Of a stretch of 64,000 nt of DNA, positions 60,847 to 64,000 are shown piece by piece. The position numbers were made by a program, and so were the translations under genes. The stretch lies in NCBI RefSeq assembly GCF_009811795.1, contig NZ_BLJE01000004.1, positions 62,001-126,000 of the forward strand, in the 5' to 3' direction. Under the pieces are notes generated by a model. The model did not search any database. It was not told where the DNA came from and worked only from the letters and a program-made list of their open reading frames with translations. This DNA is from Litoreibacter roseus (GTDB taxonomy: Bacteria; Pseudomonadota; Alphaproteobacteria; Rhodobacterales; Rhodobacteraceae). Positions within the stretch are counted from its first letter, which is position 1. Each line of letters starts with the position of its first letter.

Positions 60847-61419
60847 ATGCTGCATGAGTCGCTAACATCCAAACGTACCCTTGGGGCCGATATCCGGGCC
60901 CTGCGCAAGGCGCGGGGGTTCACGCTGGTCGCTTTGGCGGCAGCCTTGGGCCGGTCCGTCGGGTGGCTCAGTCAGGTTGAACGCGACAAGTCGGAGCCGT
61001 CGATTTCGGATCTGCGCCAGATTGCGACTGTGCTGGATATTTCCATCTCAAGCCTCTTTGGGTCAGACGTCACACCCGCCGCAGAACAAGGCTACGTCGT
61101 GCGCAAATCTGCGCGCCGCCCCATCGGGTCGCGGCAGGCCGGGCTCAGGGAAGAGCTCTTGTCGCCAGATCTGACCGATGATTTCGAGCTCGTGCATTCG
61201 ACCTTCGAACCCGGCGCCGTTCTGGATGAGGATGTCAGCCGCCCAACCCAAGAGGTCGGCTATATCATCTCGGGCAAGCTGGATGTCGTGATCGGCGGTA
61301 CACTTTTCAATCTGAACGAAGGCGACAGTTTCCGCATCCGCGGCGAGCCGTTTCGCTGGGCCAATCCCTACGAAACCGTCGCCGTCGTGATCTGGGCCAT
61401 CGCCCCGCCCATTTACTGA
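60847..61419 (+). CDS. XRE-family regulator with C-terminal cupin domain
   Basis: This 190-residue regulator has an N-terminal helix-turn-helix ('FTLVALAAALGRSVGWLSQVERDKSEPSIS' region, near 27-56) and a C-terminal cupin (about 110-185) with 'EVGYIISGKLDVVIGG' and 'FNLNEGDSFRI'. Members of this layout bind a small metabolite in the cupin and control nearby catabolic genes. A perfect inverted repeat lies in its own promoter. Downstream genes include a GFA protein and a dimethylglycine-dehydrogenase-like enzyme. Confidence 0.92.
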   Translation: MLHESLTSKRTLGADIRALRKARGFTLVALAAALGRSVGWLSQVERDKSEPSISDLRQIATVLDISISSLFGSDVTPAAEQGYVVRKSARRPIGSRQAGLREELLSPDLTDDFELVHSTFEPGAVLDEDVSRPTQEVGYIISGKLDVVIGGTLFNLNEGDSFRIRGEPFRWANPYETVAVVIWAIAPPIY

Positions 61420-61432
61420 CGGAGGTTTGCCC

Positions 61433-61807
61433 ATGCTCAAGGGATCATGTCTGTGCGGCGAGATTTCATTTGAAGTGACCGGTGATGTCACCAGCGTGGC
61501 GGTCTGTCATTGCGGTCAGTGTCGCAGGCAGTCGGGTCATGTCTGGGCTTCGGCGGTTTGCAAAGATGCTGCGCTGTCCATCACGGGGACGCCTAAGTGG
61601 TATCACGCCAGCGATACCGCCAAGCGTGGGTTTTGTGGCACGTGCGGCGCCTTCCTGTTCTGGAAGCACAATGCGGAAGACACGATCAGCTTCAGCATGG
61701 GCGCCCTTGACGGTCCGACAGGGCTGACGCTGCAAAAGCATATCTTCGTGGCCGACAAGGGCGACTACTACGACATCGCGGACGACGTGCCGCAACATCA
61801 AGCATAA
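61433..61807 (+). CDS. GFA (glutathione-dependent formaldehyde-activating) family protein
   Basis: This 124-residue protein is a GFA/DUF636 family zinc protein. Cysteines are at 'CLCGEISF' (near 6-8), 'CHCGQCRRQSG' (near 26-31) and 'GFCGTCGAFLFW' (near 66-71). Members bind glutathione adducts of formaldehyde or related compounds; whether this one does is uncertain. ATG 61433 has GGAGG at 7 bases. It sits between the XRE-cupin gene and an N-demethylating-type oxidoreductase, which fits formaldehyde handling. Confidence 0.87.
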   Translation: MLKGSCLCGEISFEVTGDVTSVAVCHCGQCRRQSGHVWASAVCKDAALSITGTPKWYHASDTAKRGFCGTCGAFLFWKHNAEDTISFSMGALDGPTGLTLQKHIFVADKGDYYDIADDVPQHQA

Positions 61808-61817
61808 GGGTACGGTC

Positions 61818-64000
61818 ATGTCAGAGTTTCCGAGCACCGCGCGGGTTGTCATTATCGGCGGCGGGGCTGTCGGAACCTCCGCGCTCTACCACTTGGCCAA
61901 GGCCGGTTGGACGGATTGCGTGCTTCTGGAAAAGAACGAATTGACCGCCGGATCCACATGGCATGCGGCGGGCAATTGTCCGTCCTTCAGCACGTCCTGG
62001 GCCATCATGAACATGCAGCGCTACTCGCTAGCGCTTTACCGCGGCCTCGCTGAAGAGGTCGACTACCCGATGAACTACCATGTCACCGGCTCGATCCGGT
62101 TGGCACACACGAAAGAGCGGATGCAGGAGTTCGAGCGCGCCCGGGGCATGGGCCGCTATCAGGGCCTCGATATCGAAATGATGTCCTTGGAGGACATCAA
62201 GGCGCAGTACCCGTTTATCGAACTGCACGACCTTGAGGGCGGGCTTTATGATCCGGATGACGGGGATATCGATCCGGCCCAACTGACCCAGGCGTTGGCG
62301 AAGGGCGCGCGCCAGATGGGCGCCTCGATCCAGCGGTTTACACCGGCGACAGGTGTGTCCCGCAACGGTGGCGAATGGATTGTCCACACGGACAAGGGCG
62401 ACATCCGATGCGAGAACGTTGTGAACGCGGCGGGCTACTATGCGCAGCGGGTGGGCGAATGGTTCAAGCCGTATGGTGGGCGCACAGTGCCGATGGTCAC
62501 CATGAGCCACCAGTATTTTCTGACGGACGAAATCCCCGAACTCAAAGCGTGGAGCGAAGAGAATGGGCGCAAGATCCCGCTTCTGCGCGACGTCGACAGC
62601 TCTTATTACCTCCGACAGGACAAGAACGGCCTGAACCTTGGCCCCTACGAGCGCAACTGCAAGGCCCACTGGGTCACGCCGGACGATCCGATGCCCGAGG
62701 ATTTCAGCTTCCAGCTGTATCCGGACGATCTGGACCGGCTCGAATGGTACATCGAGGACGCGATGAACCGTGTGCCGATTCTGGGCACGGCGGGCGTCGG
62801 GCGCGTGATCAACGGCCCGATCCCCTATGCGCCTGACGGCTTGCCACTGATCGGACCGATGCCCGGTGTTCCCAACGCCTACGAGGCCTGCGTCTTTACA
62901 TTTGGCATCACCCAAGGGGGCGGTGCTGGCAAGGTGCTGGCCGAATGGGTCACCGAGGGTGAAACCGAATGGGACATGTGGGCCGTCGATCCCCGCCGCT
63001 ACACCGATTACACCGATCAGGACTTCTGCCATCAGAAAGCGCTTGAGGTCTACGGCCATGAATACGGGATGCATTTCCCATACATGGAATGGCCTGCCGG
63101 ACGGAACAAAAAGCCCTCCACCTTACACGACCGGTTGATCGATGCGGGGGCTGTCATGGGACCCTACAATGGGTGGGAGCGCGCCAATTGGTTTGCCAAG
63201 GAGGGGGACGACATCTCCTTCGACGCCACACAAACGTGGTCCCGCTCCGGACCGTGGGAGCCGCGCATCAGGGAAGAGTGCGAGGCGGTGCGTGATCATT
63301 GCGGGGTTCTGGCCATCTCAGGCTTCACCCGGATCACCGTGAAAGGCACAGGCGCGCGCGCCTTCATAGACAGCCTCACTGCGTCGCAGTTGCCCAATCC
63401 CGGACGCGTCGGGCTGGCCTATTTCGCCGACAGCCGCGGGCGGATCGTCACCGAAATGTCCGTCACTGTGCGCAGCGAGGATGAGGTCGGCCTGATCACC
63501 GCAGCCTTTGCCCAATGGCACGACACCGAACATCTGTGGCGCCAGGCGCCGGGGGGCATCGAGGTTCTCGAACAGTCTAACGAAGGTGAGTGTCTGTTGA
63601 TCACCGGTCCCAAGGCCCGCGATATTCTTGGTCCCCTGACCGACGCCGACCTGACCAAAGGTTGGCTGACGGTTCAGCCCGACGTGCATGTCGTGGGCTG
63701 CCCTGTAACACTTTTCCGCGTGTCCTTCGCAGGCGAACTGGGGTGGGAGGTGCACTGCAACCCGACCGACGCGCCTAAAATATGGGATGCGGTTACCAAT
63801 GCCGGGGCCAAACCGTTCGGCATGTATGCCCTGAATGCCATGCGCCTTGAAAAAGGGTACCGCTCTTGGAAGGGTGATCTGTCCAGCGACTACTCCCTCC
63901 TTGAAGCCGGACTTGACCGCTTCGTCAAACTCGACAAGCCCGATGATTTCCCCGGCAAGGCGGCTCTTCTCAGTGAGAAGCAGCAAGGCATCCAAAAGCG
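61818..64000 (+). CDS. dimethylglycine/sarcosine dehydrogenase-like oxidoreductase (partial, right edge)
   Basis: This is the start of a large flavoprotein, cut by the window edge after 727 codons. The N-terminal FAD domain has 'VVIIGGGAVGTSALYHLAK' near residue 10 and 'TAGSTWHAAG', whose His is at the position of covalent FAD attachment in dimethylglycine and sarcosine dehydrogenases. The C-terminal part, from about residue 425, resembles a GcvT/aminomethyltransferase domain ('GFTRITVKGTGARAF', 'SFAGELGWEVH'), which carries tetrahydrofolate. Such enzymes oxidatively demethylate N-methyl amino compounds. The true C-terminus is outside the window. ATG 61818 is preceded by AGGG; the stop is not seen. 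Confidence 0.9.
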   Translation, partial: MSEFPSTARVVIIGGGAVGTSALYHLAKAGWTDCVLLEKNELTAGSTWHAAGNCPSFSTSWAIMNMQRYSLALYRGLAEEVDYPMNYHVTGSIRLAHTKERMQEFERARGMGRYQGLDIEMMSLEDIKAQYPFIELHDLEGGLYDPDDGDIDPAQLTQALAKGARQMGASIQRFTPATGVSRNGGEWIVHTDKGDIRCENVVNAAGYYAQRVGEWFKPYGGRTVPMVTMSHQYFLTDEIPELKAWSEENGRKIPLLRDVDSSYYLRQDKNGLNLGPYERNCKAHWVTPDDPMPEDFSFQLYPDDLDRLEWYIEDAMNRVPILGTAGVGRVINGPIPYAPDGLPLIGPMPGVPNAYEACVFTFGITQGGGAGKVLAEWVTEGETEWDMWAVDPRRYTDYTDQDFCHQKALEVYGHEYGMHFPYMEWPAGRNKKPSTLHDRLIDAGAVMGPYNGWERANWFAKEGDDISFDATQTWSRSGPWEPRIREECEAVRDHCGVLAISGFTRITVKGTGARAFIDSLTASQLPNPGRVGLAYFADSRGRIVTEMSVTVRSEDEVGLITAAFAQWHDTEHLWRQAPGGIEVLEQSNEGECLLITGPKARDILGPLTDADLTKGWLTVQPDVHVVGCPVTLFRVSFAGELGWEVHCNPTDAPKIWDAVTNAGAKPFGMYALNAMRLEKGYRSWKGDLSSDYSLLEAGLDRFVKLDKPDDFPGKAALLSEKQQGIQK

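Noticed and set aside
62028-63074. Minus-strand open frame opposite the DMGDH-like gene
   Set aside because: The plus-strand frame is continuous over 2.1 kb with FAD and GcvT motifs; the antisense frame is a shadow.

Overview
The window reads as a chromosomal segment of an alphaproteobacterium of the Rhodobacteraceae, most likely a marine Roseobacter-type organism. This is inferred from gene content and order, not from a marker gene. The clues are a CcrM-type GANTC methyltransferase, a CenR-like response regulator, the pmbA-cysQ-DUF4170-waaA-lpxK operon, a very Asp-rich Rhodobacter-type porin, iron control elements of alphaproteobacterial type (an Irr/ICE-like palindrome and direct/inverted GAC..GTC elements), and a dimethylglycine-dehydrogenase-like enzyme. 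I see no rRNA, tRNA, CRISPR array, insertion sequence or prophage. Nearly all of the sequence is compactly coding.

Layout. (1) 0-6.7 kb is a surface-polysaccharide patch: a pyruvyl-transferase-like protein, a predicted beta-propeller protein, an OafA-type acyltransferase with a SGNH domain, and a 786-residue membrane-anchored fusion of a glycosyltransferase-like domain to an alginate-lyase domain. (2) 6.9-8.6 kb is a three-part oxidoreductase (cyclic-nucleotide-binding, thioredoxin-fold and thioredoxin-reductase-like domains) without the usual redox cysteines. (3) 8.8-17.8 kb is an iron region: fbpA and fbpB facing each other, then a small ORF-hemP-hypothetical-irpA operon, a DUF1289 protein, dps behind an Irr-box-like palindrome, and a second imelysin-type operon (di-heme oxidoreductase and imelysin). 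(4) 18-20.8 kb holds orphan cheB-cheD, a membrane-bound winged-helix regulator with a small secreted partner, and a secreted basic protein. (5) 20.9-31 kb is mostly housekeeping: rnhB, ccrM, alkB, mutY, a DciA-like protein, a DsbA-like protein, and the lipid A/Kdo operon pmbA-cysQ-DUF4170-waaA-lpxK.

(6) 31-46 kb: a crotonase-fold protein, HNH protein, MscS channel, flavoprotein, glutathione transferase, the leuS-lptE-holA operon with a DUF3576 lipoprotein upstream, porin, YggS, L,D-transpeptidase and RibA, the CenR-like regulator, and exonuclease III. (7) 45-58 kb: a thioredoxin-TPR chaperone, LON-domain protein, Trm112-like protein, UbiH-type hydroxylase, amidase, aminotransferase, ftsK, lolA, a lytic-transglycosylase-like lipoprotein, an AEC transporter, hspQ and a gamma-glutamyltransferase. 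(8) 58-64 kb: an anti-sigma/anti-anti-sigma pair, thiolase, free-methionine-sulfoxide reductase, then an XRE-cupin regulator with a perfect inverted repeat in its promoter, a GFA-family protein and a dimethylglycine/sarcosine-dehydrogenase-like protein that runs off the right edge.

How the parts work together: the iron region is the clearest functional block, combining ferric uptake, haem/iron-regulated proteins and storage, with palindromic elements at three promoters and one 13-base element shared by two of them. The last four genes look like a methylated-amine catabolic unit, in which N-demethylation releases formaldehyde next to a GFA-type protein. The least conventional items are the glycosyltransferase/alginate-lyase fusion, the cysteine-free CNB-TrxR protein and the membrane winged-helix regulator module.
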